DNA of 64,000 bases from Prorocentrum cordatum. Its lineage: Eukaryota; Sar; Dinophyceae; Prorocentrales; Prorocentraceae. The notes below the pieces were generated by a model that saw only the letters and a program-made list of their open reading frames with translations, had not been told where the DNA came from and ran no database searches. The translations under genes were made by a program, and so were the position numbers. Every line of letters starts with the position of its first letter. The first letter of the stretch is position 1. This document shows positions 11,358 through 22,149 of the stretch, one piece after another. The stretch spans positions 200,680 to 264,679 of the forward strand of contig CAUYUJ010019282.1 in the NCBI GenBank assembly GCA_963575745.1, written 5' to 3'.

Positions 11358-13019
11358 GGGAGAAGGTATGATGATGAAGGGGCGGGGAGGCGGGAGAGGG
11401 AGAACACAAGGGAATCGAATCGAATCGAATCGAGCTGGGGGGGGGTGAGGGCCACTCGCTGCCTTTCGACCTTGGGCTTCTACCCTAAGGCGTGCAGGTG
11501 CGAGGGTCCCCCCCAGCTTTGTCGGCGAACGGGGGTGCCACAGATCGCCAGAGCACGAGGAAGGAGACACGAGGGGGAAGGGGTGATGATGAGGAGGATG
11601 AGGTCCAGGATAAACCCAAACATAATGAACAATTCTGCAATACATGCAATACACTGTCGTCCCAAACCCCTACTCATACTCACCTGCGTGCACACTTTCC
11701 GTTTCGCCACAAGAAGCGCCGAATTCAAGACAACCGTCCCACGTGCCTGCCATTCGGGTGGAACCCCGCCTGGAAAAGGAAGTTGCTTGCATCCTTCTAA
11801 GGAATAATTCGGAATGTTTCTTGCATTCTTCTCAGGAATAGTTAGGAATGCGAGAGTCCAACGACAGGCCCGCCTTCAAAAGGAAACGCCCCCCATCCGT
11901 TCAACGAGTGCACTCGTCGATTCATACGATTACCAAGTTCGTGGATTATTAAAAGCGGGAGACCCAATGTGGCAAATAACCGCCCTACATCCGAATATAC
12001 AATACATATGTTCAAACTTCTGGCCGGTAAATCTAAGAGAGCCTCAAGCGATTCCCAAAGTTTGACACAAAGATTGCCCTCCATTCTTGTGATTGCCATA
12101 CCACTGTAAGGCGAGTGCACGCGGCGCGCACTGAACCCTTGTAATTGGTGCAAGCTGTTAAGACGAATGTGCGCGGCGCTAAAGCGAGCTCACACTTTTG
12201 AAAGCCACACCCCATCCATCCTTGGAACGATCGCAAGCAGGTGTATCGACTGCGAGCGGCTCTCGGAAAAAAATCAAACAACAATCCATCCGTATGGTTG
12301 TTGCAAGCCGTCAGTACTGATGCGCGCAACGCTAGGGCGAGAGCCCCAACATCACCTTCTGACGGGGACCGCTTCAAATATCCAGGGTCGTAACATCACC
12401 GTCCTTGCCGAGACGCTTCGGCGTGCGACTTGGTTTGGCCATCTCTCAAAAGAAATGGAACATGTGGAGGAAGGCCCCTCCTTCCGTCCCCGCTTTCCAA
12501 AACCGCACCCCGCGCAGGAGCGCGAAACACCTGCGGCCACGGAGACACACGCCCACACAAATGTTGTCCGTCTTTCCCTCTTGTCTCTCCATCGCTCTCT
12601 GTCTGTCTCTGTCGTGTTCTCTCTCTCTTTCCTTCTCTCTCTTCCGTTTCTCTCTCTCTCTCTCTTTCTCTCGTTCGTTTTCTCACTATGTCAATCCCCC
12701 TCTTTCTCTATGTATGTGTCTTGTTCTCTTTCTCTCCCTCTCTCTCTGTCTCACTTTCTCCAGTTATCCTCATATAGTCAAGTATATATGCCTTTCTCTA
12801 CCTTTCTGTTGTTGTTGTTTTCCCTTTCTCTCTCATTACACCTCGATTGTATTGTAGATCTAAGCACGTACGCATGTACCAATAGCGCTGCGTAGCTCCA
12901 AGCTTAAAATTATGTGTGACCCATCTTCTCTCTGTATGTATATACATACGTATGTAGATCCGTAAAATACGCATACCCGTACATGTAATTCTATGTATAC
13001 ATACGTGTATGCTTTATGT

Positions 13020-13020
<1 letters not shown>
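11358..13020. other. No gene recognised; AATCG and CT-rich patches
   Basis: No gene is recognised here. The stretch contains a short AATCG pentamer run (about 11,410-11,435) and a CT-rich low-complexity tract (about 12,560-12,850). Candidate frames up to 240 codons run through the CT tract and have no motif. Confidence 0.6.

Positions 13021-13025
<5 letters not shown>

Positions 13026-13069
<44 letters not shown>
13026..13069 (+). repeat. TA dinucleotide microsatellite
   Basis: About 40 bp of uninterrupted TA following ATACAT-type sequence. Confidence 0.95.
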
Positions 13070-13070
<1 letters not shown>

Positions 13071-13359
13071 GACGCACCTCTCCGAGAGAGTAGAACTCAG
13101 AGGCGATTCGTGCGTACGCGCCGCGTTCGCGATCTTTCTGGCCGCTTCGCTAGGGACATCCTCGAAATTCTGAAAATCGGTGGCACTCCTTTTCACAGAT
13201 CGTGGTGTCAGGGTCCAAAACGGACATGCGAATTTCAACATTCTGTCATACAGCCTTCAACAACACATGGTAATTTCAATAATTTTGGCAACGATTCTCA
13301 GAGACTGGCGGTCTCGCTTGAAACATCCTCCCAACATCGAGCCCCGACATACCTTCTGG

Positions 13360-13605
13360 TACCCCAGACCCCGCCTCGGAGCCTCCTGGTGGCTTCCTGG
13401 AATCTCCTGGGGCTTTTTGTACCTCCTCGTACCCAAGACCCCGCCTCGGAGCCTCCTGGGGGTCTCCTGGAACCTCCGGGTCTCCATGGGGCCTCCTGCG
13501 GCCTCCTGCTGCCTCTTTGGGCCTCCTGGAACCTCATGGGGTCTCCCGGGGCCTCCTGAGGCCGCCTGGGACCTCCTGGGGCCTCCTGGGGCCTCAGAAC
13601 AACAC
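13360..13605 (+). repeat. GCCTCCTGGGG minisatellite
   Basis: Units such as GGGGCCTCCTGG, GGAACCTCCTGG and GGGGTCTCC recur with 9-12 bp spacing, giving Gly/Ala/Pro/Trp-rich frames on both strands. It resembles the CCCAAGAGG family in period and base bias and is very like the array at 38.1-38.46 kb. Confidence 0.85.
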
Positions 13606-13651
13606 AGAGAAACACAAATCACACCCAACACATCACACGCTAGACAAACAT

Positions 13652-13654
13652 AAC

Positions 13655-13731
<77 letters not shown>
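13652..13731 (+). repeat. CA dinucleotide microsatellite
   Basis: About 80 bp of nearly perfect CA repeat, lying about 100 bp beyond the inferred 3' end of the LINE-like locus at 13.8-18.9 kb. Confidence 0.95.
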
Positions 13732-13732
<1 letters not shown>

Positions 13733-13839
13733 CCTTTCATGTTTTGCATGAGCCTGGGCTCACACGTGCCACTTGCATATATACACATCTACATGCATAC
13801 AAACGTACATACGTACTTGTAAATAAACGGCGACGGCCA

Positions 13840-14530
13840 ATGGGTCCTTCTCCACTGCTTTCACTGTCGTGATGATGCTGCCCTTGAGCTCGCAGATCTG
13901 TTCCGTTTTCTGGTAGGTCGCGTGCAGCATGGTGAGCAGCAGGTCCTTCAGCTCGTCGTTCATCTGCCTGGGGGCCTGCTTCGGATTGAACGTTGCTCCG
14001 CGTCTGCGGCGTGCCCGCGCGCCAGCTGCTGTCTTCGGGACGAAGGTGTCGCCCTCGCTGGTGTCCTTGGCCGTTGTCTGTCTGGAGCCGCGCCCCTCGC
14101 TCCTCGAGTGCCCGTCGCTCCGCGCGCCTCGCCCGCCGTGCCCAGACGGCGGGGGGGCGCCATCGGGGCACGCCAAGACGCCCTCGCAGCCACTCCCCCT
14201 GGGGGGATCCCCACGGCAGTCGGCGCCATCGCGTCGGTCTGTGGCTGGTGTCATAGGTCGTGGGAGGGACAGCGCGCGTTCGCCCGGTACTTCTTGAGGT
14301 AGCTGGCTGCGGAGATGAATCCGAAGGGCGCGGTACTCTCCACATGCATCTTGGCAGATCGGGCATGTAAGGGTCTTCGGGGAGGTTATCGGGCATGGGG
14401 CCCAGGTCTGGTCCGTCTTGCATGCGCGCGCCCTCCACGCTGCCGCAGCGCGGTGTCGCGCGCCCGTGCGCGTTGGAATTGCAGCACTACATATGATGCG
14501 CTCATTCGTGAGCCTGACCTGCGGAGATAC
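13840..14530 (-). pseudogene. C-terminal zinc-finger-like region of the second LINE
   Basis: CPICQDACGEYRALRIH (14,365-14,315) is C-x2-C followed by a conserved hydrophobic core and His, as in the single C2H2-type finger near the C terminus of dinoflagellate LINE proteins. The second His is not at the expected place. The frame continues to LKDLLLTMLHATYQKTEQIC and GSIITTVKAVEKDPLAV near 13,850. The frame was interrupted upstream by a TA and poly-A insertion (14,531-14,653). Confidence 0.5.
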
Positions 14531-14545
14531 ATTTTTTTTTTTATA

Positions 14546-14586
<41 letters not shown>

Positions 14587-14588
14587 TA

Positions 14589-14643
<55 letters not shown>

Positions 14644-14653
14644 ACACACACAC
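14531..14653 (+). repeat. TA repeat plus poly-A plus CA compound microsatellite
   Basis: A T-run, TA repeats, a run of about 50 A and a short CA run lie inside otherwise coding-like sequence of the second LINE. The minus-strand frame stays open through it as poly-Phe and Ile-Tyr repeats, which shows how misleading open frames are here. Confidence 0.95.
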
Positions 14654-15599
14654 GCATGCCGCGTTCCCGTCCTGGTGCTCGTCGTCCTCGTCGGCGCGCG
14701 TAGAGTGCGCGCGTGCTCTTCCCTGCTGTTCCACGCGCGCGCCCCTCTGACGCTCGTTTAGCTTGCAAACGAACACTTCGGCCTCGGCGTCAGAGGCAAG
14801 CTCTGGCACGAGCTCGGCAGCCGACCCCAGCTGCGCAACGGCGCGTCGAAGGTAGGCGGTCCACGCGTAGCTCGCGTCGGTCCCTGCGGAGGCCTTGACG
14901 ACGCTGGGCACGATGAAAAGGTCGACGACGTTGCCGCGCCAGTCCAGGAGCTCCAGGGGTTCGGCCCATGTCTAGCGCCATCATGTCCTGGATGTCCGTC
15001 GCGAACTGCCTGGCGATGAAGTGCGCGTCGGGGTTGATGCGGCCGTCGTCGGTCAGCGTGGGAGGTGCCGCTGGTCGGTCGCGTTGTCGTAGCAGGTGTT
15101 CCAATCGTAGTTCTCCAAATATTACTGATACCATGTGCATGGAGCCGTTCGGGCGGGCTGCAGCGCCCCGGAGATGCGGCAGTCTCCGGATCTTCAGCCC
15201 TATGGAACTGGGCGGGGCCCCCCATCCCCCCCCCCCCCCAATGCTTCTGCAGCGGGAAGTGACCCGCACTTGTCCCGGGTGCGTTGGCAGCCCTTGCCCT
15301 CTCACGTGGCCCGAAGCTTTTTGTTCCGAGGGGGGTGTCGATGCCCTTCTAGCCTGTGGCGCGCAAGTAGCAGGCCCCGGCGGCACTGACGGCGGCCTCG
15401 CGCACCGCTGCTCGGAAGACTGAGCGCGTCAGTCGGCGAGGCGCCCGACTGAGCCAGAAGTGGCGGTAATGGCTCCATCCAGCGCTTGCCGCTCGGAGTC
15501 TTGCTTCTCGTTTGCAGCCAAAGGCCCCCTTAGCGTCGAACATGCCTCCCGCGCGCTCCATGGCGAAAAGCTCGCGGCACTCGATGCGCCCATCCGCGA
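14654..15599 (-). pseudogene. Post-polymerase region of the second LINE
   Basis: SAGWSHYRHFWLSRAPRRLT near 15,470 resembles the W-G-x-F-W-type block seen downstream of the reverse transcriptase in dinoflagellate LINEs. INPDAHFIARQFATDIQDMM near 15,030 and SVVKASAGTDASYAWTAYLR near 14,905 continue in neighbouring frames. The frame changes at least twice. Related sequence begins slightly upstream, to about 15,696. Confidence 0.5.
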
Positions 15600-17839
15600 A
15601 GATGGCGCGGTGTAGCGTCTTAGACGGGATGCCGTGCGCGACGTCCCCCTTCGAGTCGCTCAGGCCAGATCCGCCTTTCTGGAGAGCCTGCTTCAAAGAG
15701 TCCAGGTCGCGCTGGATGGCCAGGGCGATAGGGGTCGAGCTCGCCGGCGCTGGCGTCGCGGAGTTGACCGCTGGAGCCCGTGGCGCGCTTCTGGGGCCCT
15801 TCGCGGAGGCCGATGCGAAACTCCAGGATGTCGCCCGCGAATACCTGGCGGCTGGCGCCCTGCGCTGGCCATCCAGGGCCCCGGCGTGGCGCGCAGGACG
15901 GGGGTGCGATTCTAGCGATGGTCGTCTGGGTGTCCTCGCGCCGCTCTTCGAGGTAGCGGCTGCGTATTTTCATGAAGGCGTCGTCGGAGCAAGCCCGTCC
16001 CCCTCCTTGGTTGCGTAGGATCACGGCGTCGTCGCTCGCGCCCACGATGGTCTGCGACTCCTGTCGTCGCTGCAATGCTAGTCGCAGGCCGCCTGCGCGG
16101 AAGGTCGAGAGGACGCGTTCTTGAATGGACTCGTGTTCGGCATAGCCGAACGCTACCCTGCCGTCGCGGGAGCGGACTGCAATGGCAACTTTGGCTGCCC
16201 CCGGCTTGCCTGCCTGAACTCGCGTCGCGATCGCGCCAAAGTCTCGGCGCCGGCGCGGGGTGCACCCATGGGCGCAGTCGGGGGGCGGCAAAGGGAATCC
16301 TGGTTCACGTGGGTGTTGGCGGCAGCATCCCCAGAACACGTCGAAATCGCAGTCCGCCAGGGTCTGACATCATTGTCCATTTGTCGAGTTGGAAACTGCG
16401 GGGTGCGTCGGCCTGCATCGGCACCTCGTTGCGCTGGCGGGCGTGGGCGCACTCGTCATCAGTCGATAGCGTCCCAGTCTGTATTCTCTTGCCAGATGTA
16501 GCCCCCTCCTTGGGGGGTCTTCCTCCCCGACTGGGGCGCCGGCTGCCCGCGGACCTCCGCGTGCTCGGCCTGGTCGTCGCAGTAGTTCAGGTTGTAGCGC
16601 CATGGGCAGAATCTCAGCGGGGGCGGAACAGGGCGGCGCATACTTCCCGCGCTCAGTTTTTCGGGGGACTTTGGTGACAGCGGCGAGCTCCTCAACGGTT
16701 TCGGTGGCGAAGTGCAGGTCCAACCCCTCCGGCGCAGGTGTTGCTCGGCTCTTCCCAGTAGCTGTCCGATTCTGGTGTTCCGCCTCTTCCTCGACGATAG
16801 AGCGGTCGCGCCGTTGCCCCTGGCTTGGGGGCGGGGCTGCGGAGTGCCCCCAGAGCTGCCCCCGCCTCCGCCAAGGCCAACACGCCGCCCCTCCAGTCGG
16901 CCGTAGCTCCGTCCACGCTGCCCCGCCAGCAGCAGCGCGCCCTCCACCCCTCGCGCCAGCGGCGGCCCGAGGGCCCGCGGCGAGCGGGGGGCCCACGGGC
17001 ACTCCAAAATACGAATCCACTCCTGCACCTTCGTCGGTAGCATCGGCATCCGCAACGCATTGCGACGGACCCCTGCCCCTCGCGCAATTCGCCGCGCGGG
17101 GGCACCTGGGGGCCGGGCCCGGCAAATCCCGCGGCGACGCAGCCTGGCCCCGCGCGGCTCTACCCCGCGCGTGCCCCTGGGGACCAGGGCTTGCGCTCCA
17201 ACGCCCGTGCCGCTCGTCTCGAACACAATATCGTGCTCGTTGGCGTCCTGATCCAGCACGTCGTCGCGTGATACTTCGTTGGCGTCCATGGTCTGCGCTG
17301 TTCGTCCCCAGCCTGCTGGATCAAAACCTGATGGGGATGCCGGAATATGTGTCCCGCTCGTCGCCGAAGCCGAATGGGGCGGGGTCGCATGATCCGTCGT
17401 CTCTCCCTTCATATCTGCACTCAGGGATGCGTGAATCGGACCGTCGCTCACACCAGTCGCATGTACTCCATTCGCTTGGATCTGGCCGTTATGTAGGGCC
17501 CTGTCCACTGGGTGCGGTACTAGTTCGTCTCGTTCAGGGATGCGAACAAGGGCTGGGGCTGCCAGAAATCCGCCTTCGGCCCCGGGTCGGGCCAGGAATT
17601 GTTGCCATTGAGCCGCACTCGGTCGGGGACTCGGGAGGACGCCGCAGCGCCGCTTGCGAGCTCGAATTTTGCGTCGCAACATACCTTTGCTACTGCGGTG
17701 GCATTGGGCTAGTGGTCGATCTCGCCAGGCGCCCCACATATCGTCGCATTGCGATGGCCTGCGCGTCTTACATTTGAGCCGGATGTGCCCATAGTTCTGC
17801 TCGTTGTCGAAGTTGGCGGAGCTTCTCTTCGCGAGCTTC
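15600..17839 (-). pseudogene. Coding-like minus-strand stretch of unknown function inside the second LINE locus
   Basis: Long open frames cover this GC-rich interval. The longest, 491 codons, runs from 17,934 to 16,459 and overlaps the feature before it. Segments that look coding by residue balance include GLDLHFATETVEELAAVTKVP (near 16,720), VAIAVRSRDGRVAFGYAEHE (near 16,180) and SDDAFMKIRSRYLEERREDTQ (near 15,980), but they lie in different frames. No known fold was recognised. It occupies the place of a LINE polymerase, yet the expected motifs were not seen. Part of the openness could be a GC effect, and an insertion of unrelated DNA is possible. Confidence 0.35.
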
Positions 17840-18852
17840 TTAGTACCAGTGTGAGCGCTTGACGTCGACTGAGAAGTGCTCCAGAGCTGCGTCGCGGAAG
17901 CACTGCATTGTGAGGCCCCAGTGGTAGGTACCATCTTCTTTGTCCAAGTACGAGTCCAGCAGCTCGGCGTGCATCGTCAGTTGGTGCTCAAAGCTAGTCA
18001 AGAACTCTTCTCGCTTACGTCTTTCTTTTAGGCCCATTGCGATGGTCTCCGTGTCGAGGAACTTGTGTGCTTTGCCCTCTGTGTGGCGTGATGGGGGACG
18101 CCCACTTTCACTATCGACGGCGCGTGATCCTTGAGATTCCGGCTGAGCTGCAGGGCGTGTGCTGATGTGTTCCGCACTCGGCACTGCTGGATGCGAGAGA
18201 CCAAGCCGCTTGCCGTACAACTAGAATCCGTAAGTGAAAGGCGTCGGCCGTCACAATTGGCTGTGTCGTAATACGTGTTGGCGACGGCCATGTATGCATT
18301 GAGCAGACTATTGTGGTGCAGTTTTGCTGCGTCTCCTCCCCGTCCTGTCGGGAAAGGCCCCACCGTCTCGTCGCCGTCCTCTCCGTTCTGAAATCGATCG
18401 TTCACGTCCATCATGAGTATCTGGTTGAATCGCGGTGGTGTAACGACGACATCGTCCTTGACGTGTTTGGCCACTTTGTTCATCGTGGACCTCTATTGTG
18501 GTACCTTCTTCTTGTCCCATGGCACGGGTGGCGAGTATGCTACCATGATCTTCAACTTGGCCGCGCCCTGCTCGATCGTGACGGTTCCTCCTCTTCCGTA
18601 AATGTCCTGCGGCAGCCACGTGATATCCTTGATGTGTCTCGCCTTGAAACTGGAGCCCAATAGTATCGCATAACCCACTGGATGGTTGATGTGTGGGCTC
18701 CAATATCCGTATCCAAAAGGGACGGCCATGTGGTGCTCAAACTGCTGGGTGTGGTGTGGGCTGGCGGTGTGCTTCGGGATCTTTGTGCCAGGGTATGCAA
18801 CGATCTGCGCCTGTCGCAGCTCTGCGCTGACCTCTTCCCCACGTGCGCCCAT
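17840..18852 (-). pseudogene. Endonuclease (EEP-like) domain of second LINE, interrupted by TAG
   Basis: One minus-strand frame reads, in order, IVAYPGTKI, GYWSPHINHPVGYAILLG, LKIMVAYSPP, then an in-frame TAG (18,493-18,495), then NKVAKHV, ILMMDVNDRF and VGPF. The spacing and the MDVNDRF block, corresponding to the GDFN motif, fit an EEP endonuclease. The frame then shifts, with RNLKDHAPSI near the expected C-terminal block. A segment further down (RRKREEFLTSFEHQ, AELLDSYLD) probably links endonuclease to polymerase. The Asp of the GDF-like block is present; the catalytic His block reads DHAP. Nonsense and frame changes make this a broken copy. Confidence 0.65.
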
Positions 18853-18870
18853 CCTCCTCCGCCTCCGCCT

Positions 18871-19345
18871 CCTCTTCTGAACTTCTCCTCCCCCGCCTCC
18901 TCCTCATCCTCCGCCTCCCCCCCAACTCCCCCCTGCTCTCCCCTCATCCCCCCTCTTCTTCCGCCTCCCCCTCCCCCCTCCCTGTCTTCTCCCGCCTCAT
19001 CTCCCCTCCTGCTCCCACTCAGCCACCTCATCCCTTCCCTCCCAACAAACTCTCCCTCCCTCCCATCCCCCTGGGACCCTGAGCGCGAGGCGCCGCGCGC
19101 CTCTGGTTGCCCTCATCAGGGCAGCGCTCCGGCACGGGCCTCGGGCTCGCAGGGGTCGCGCTCGCGCGCGTCGGGGGCGGGAGAAGGGCCCCCCCACTGC
19201 CCTCCTCTCTGCTAAATCCTCCCTCCAGCATCCCCCTCCCTCCTCTCTCCTCCGTCCTCCCTCCTCCCTCCTCCCTCCTCCTCCTCCCTTCTCCTCCTCC
19301 TCCTCCTCCTCCTCCTCCTCCTGCTCCTCCTCCTCCTCCTCCTGA
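18871..19345 (+). repeat. CT/CCTCC-rich low-complexity tract around a short unique segment
   Basis: CCTCC-type repeats occupy about 18,871-19,060 and 19,205-19,345, the latter nearly pure CTC. The 145 bp between them (CGCGAGGCGCCGCGCGCC and following) is GC-rich and unassigned. Confidence 0.85.
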
Positions 19346-19435
19346 CAGGAAGTCCTTAGAGGAGAGCTCACGGCACTGCATCTTGCGATATGGACCACGT
19401 CACGATACCTCACATACACCACTGATTGTGAAACG

Positions 19436-19699
19436 GTGGCGATGGGGTGGCATGAAAAAATATTCGAACATCCTTTTGGCCTAGATGCAGACTTGTGGCA
19501 ACATATTGCAGACATCATGAAGGAACGTACAGTTGGCGACATTGTGGTCCTATGGACCAATTCGCATATGGGTACCGAGGAGATTGTAAGTGGGAAGGGA
19601 GTGCGCATACTTGTTGTTGGCAACATGCTGGCTGATGAATTTGCAGGCTTTGCCGCCGAGAATGCCCGCCTCCCCGTGAGCGTCAGAACCGCAGCTTGA
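19436..19699 (+). pseudogene. RNase H domain fragment of a LINE
   Basis: The frame has no ATG at its opening and reads LDADLWQHIADIM, VVLWTNSHMGTEEI and GNMLADEFAGFAAENA. The H-x(n)-GN-x2-AD-x2-A pattern is the C-terminal signature of RNase H, which removes the RNA strand after reverse transcription. Only the last two catalytic blocks (His near codon 44, Asp near codon 66) are visible. Upstream blocks are missing or in other frames. It stops at 19,699. Confidence 0.7.
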
Positions 19700-20032
19700 C
19701 CCATGAAAGACGCGCGTTCTTGGTCAGAATGAGATTGTTGAGAGCTGCCAGCTACCTTGGACAACATGCAAACAACTCAGGAGGCTGAGCGTGAGGTGAA
19801 GCGGAAATCCCGTGAGGCCCCTCCCCTCCCCTGGCCCTCCAATCCCGACACAGGCTGGCAACATGCCACAGGAAATGCCTTCGATGTTTCGGCTCAGCGA
19901 GTGCTGACACTGTTGGAAAGTTTTGGGCGATTGAGTGCATTCTTCTGCATAATGTAGGCGGGGTCACAATTTCACCTTGTAAGGAGGCGAGGGAACTCAT
20001 AGCGGGGAGGCTGGGCACACACTACACACACC

Positions 20033-20233
20033 TTGAATGTACACTCGTTCCTTCAGGTATGGTGTTGTACTGTGTGCGGCGCCATCGCTGGTAGGGCGAT
20101 TCGCTCTTTACAAGCGCACTGCAAGCTTAGAATGACCAAGCACGGAGGTGAGCATCTTGACAGGATTCGTCGGGGGTTACAGCACACGGTCCTGAGCCGA
20201 GCCGAGCAATCGGCTCGCTCGAGTGTTCCTTCC
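20033..20233 (+). pseudogene. LINE C-terminal cysteine motif fragment
   Basis: The sequence reads VHSFLQVWCCTVCGAIAGRA, then LQAHCKL and LDRIRRGL. The C-x2-CG...C pattern followed by L-x-RI-x2-G is seen at the ends of dinoflagellate LINE polyproteins. The frame runs on into GC-rich sequence without a convincing stop context. Confidence 0.55.
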
Positions 20234-20269
20234 AGGCCAGGCTAAGTCAAACAAAACTTGCACCGCAAC

Positions 20270-21345
20270 GGGGTCCACTGCACTCCACTGCACTCCACTC
20301 CACTCCACTCCACTCCACGCCACGCCACGCCACGCCACGCCACTCCACTCCACTCCACTCCACTCCACTCCACTCCACTCCACTCCACACCACACCACAC
20401 CACACCACTCCACTCCTCCTCCTCCTCCTCCTCCTCGCCCCTGCTTCTCACCCCCCACCTCCCTCCTCCTGCTCCTATTCCTCCTCCTCATCATCATCCT
20501 CCCTCCTCCTCCTCCTCCTCCTCCTCCTCCTCCTCCATCTCCTCCTCCTCCTCCTCCTCCTTCTCCTCCTCCTCCCTCCTCCCTCCTCCCTCCTCCCTCC
20601 TCCTCCCTCCTCCCTCCTCCCTCCTCCTCCTCCTCCTCCTCCTCCTCCTCCTCCTCCTCCTCCTCCTCCTCCTCCTCCTCCTCCTCCGTCTCCTTCTGCT
20701 CCTGCTCCTGCTCCTCCTCCTCCTCCGTCCTCCCTCCTCCCTCCTCCCTCCTTCCCTCTCCCTCCTCCCTCCTCCTCCTCCTCCTCCTCCCTCCTCCCTC
20801 CTCCTCCTCCCTCCTCCCTCCTCCCTCCTCCCTCCTCCTCCTCCTCCCTCCTCCCTCCTCCTCCTCCCTCCTCCCTCCTCCCTCCTCCCTCCTCCCTCCT
20901 CCTCCCTCCTCCCTCCTCCCTCCTCCCTCCTCCCTCCTCCCTCCTCCTCCTCCCTCCTCCCTCCTCCTCCTCCCTCCTCCCTCCTCCCTCCTCCCTCCTC
21001 CTCCTCCTCCTCCTCTCTCCTTCCTCCTCCTCCCTTCCTTCCTTCCTTCCTTCTTCCTCCTCCTCCTCCTCCTCCTCCTCCACCTCCTCCTCCTCCTCAC
21101 TCCTCACTCACTCCTCATTCCTCACTCCTCACTCCTCACTCCTCACTTCTCACTCCTCCCTCCTCCTCTTCTTCCTCCTCTTCTTCCTCCTTCTCTTCCC
21201 TCCCCCTTCCGTCCTCATCGCTCCTGCTCCTGCTCCTGCCCATGCATCCTTCTCCCTCCTCCTCCTCCTCCTCCTCCTCCTCCTCCTCCTCCTCCTTATC
21301 CCTCCCTTCTCACCCCTCCCTCCTCTTTCAATACCCATGCCCACA
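20270..21345 (+). repeat. CACTC pentamer array grading into a CTC/CCTCC microsatellite
   Basis: About 140 bp of CACTC units (variants CACGC, CACAC; to about 20,418) pass directly into about 900 bp of CTC, CCTCC and CTCCCTC repeats. Frames up to 400 codons are Pro/Ser/Leu or Glu/Arg/Gly runs and are rejected as genes. Confidence 0.95.
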
Positions 21346-21484
21346 CGCTCCCGAGAGCGCAGCAGCGCGCGCAAGGAGGATGAGGTGGAGCAGAAACAAG
21401 AGGACTAATACTGATAATCGTAATGATAAGCCCAGTGAAAACATAAACGTAGGACCCAAGGCTTGCGGATAAGAGGGGGGGCGG

Positions 21485-21722
21485 CAAGTACTGCCCTGTG
21501 TATTGCCCCCACGTGTTGCTTACTTGTTTTGTCCCCGTGTGTTTCCCAAGTACGGCAACCATGTCTCCCCAAGTATTGCCCCCATGTATTGCCCCCATGT
21601 GTTGCACAAAAGTGCTGCCCCAAAAAGTTGCCCCCATGTGTTGCCCTCCCCCACGTACTGCTCACATATATTGCCCCGAAGTATTGCCCTCATGTATCGC
21701 AACCATGTATCGTTTCAAACGA
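21485..21722 (+). repeat. TTGCCCCCATGT minisatellite
   Basis: Units close to GTATTGCCCCCAT and GTGTTGCCCCCAT recur about 15 times with 13-20 bp spacing. Neighbouring units differ at one or two positions. Confidence 0.85.
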
Positions 21723-21735
21723 ATTGCGGGGGCGT

Positions 21736-21908
21736 GCAAACATGGATTAGCGATCCATGGGTTTGGCGCGCCGTCGCTAAATCCATGGGTCAGGGGAGGT
21801 GCCCTCCCCAAAATGCGGCCGGTACCGCCTCGTTCGGCGGCGGAAATCCGCGATTTCCGACGGAAACGGGACCCGTCGCTAACCCACGCCCCATTGATCC
21901 ATGTTTGC
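21736..21908. repeat. 173-bp segment with 12-bp terminal inverted repeats
   Basis: GCAAACATGGAT (21,736-21,747) is matched by its reverse complement ATCCATGTTTGC (21,897-21,908). ATCCATGGGT also occurs twice inside. This could be a very short inverted-repeat element or chance; no target-site duplication was found. Confidence 0.45.
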
Positions 21909-22149
21909 GATCGCCTGAGCATTGCCCCCAACTGTCGCCCCCAGAGACCGAGCCTTCCTCCAGCCACGCGCGCGCATGGAAGAAATCCAAACAAGCCTTT
22001 AGGGCGTGATAGGGAGTGGGAAGTTCCTCTTCCAACCCCTCTTCCCCTTCGGAGAGGATCGCATCACTGTTCCTTATTAACATACACCCCCTCCCGCACC
22101 CGACTGGCGGCCAACCCGAAACCATGCCGACCCAATGCGGGCCCACCCC

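Larger units (their letters stand above)
13840..18870 (-). mobile_element. Second LINE-like element, strongly degenerate
   Basis: The minus strand carries, in LINE order, an endonuclease-like region (18,852-17,840), a long poorly recognisable middle, a segment resembling the region after the reverse transcriptase (GWSHYRHFWLSRAPRRLT near 15,470) and a C-terminal zinc-finger-like motif (CPICQDACGEYRALRIH, 14,365-14,315). A coding-like tail with LKDLLLTMLHATYQKTEQI follows. No FADD-type catalytic box was seen between 15.7 and 17.8 kb, so the polymerase core is either lost, scrambled by indels or replaced. Assignment rests on domain order and on the two recognisable ends. Confidence 0.6.
19385..20236 (+). 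mobile_element. 3' fragment of a LINE on the plus strand
   Basis: Two signatures typical of the C-terminal part of dinoflagellate LINEs follow each other on the plus strand: an RNase H tail (19,436-19,699) and a WCCTVCG cysteine region (about 20,050-20,170). The fragment starts after a CTC microsatellite and ends just before the CACTC array at 20.27 kb, so both of its ends abut simple repeats. Reading requires several frame changes. Confidence 0.68.

Noticed and set aside
13760-14911. A single 383-codon minus-strand gene
   Set aside because: The frame passes through poly-A/TA repeat as poly-Phe and Ile-Tyr. Its two ends are LINE remnants brought together by the repeat.
20223-21472. Open frames of about 390-400 codons rich in Pro, Ser and Leu
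   Set aside because: They are translations of CACTC and CTC microsatellites, open in several frames on both strands.
21485-21722. CRISPR-like array
   Set aside because: Units are short, diverged and without unique spacers of constant length, and the genome is eukaryotic.
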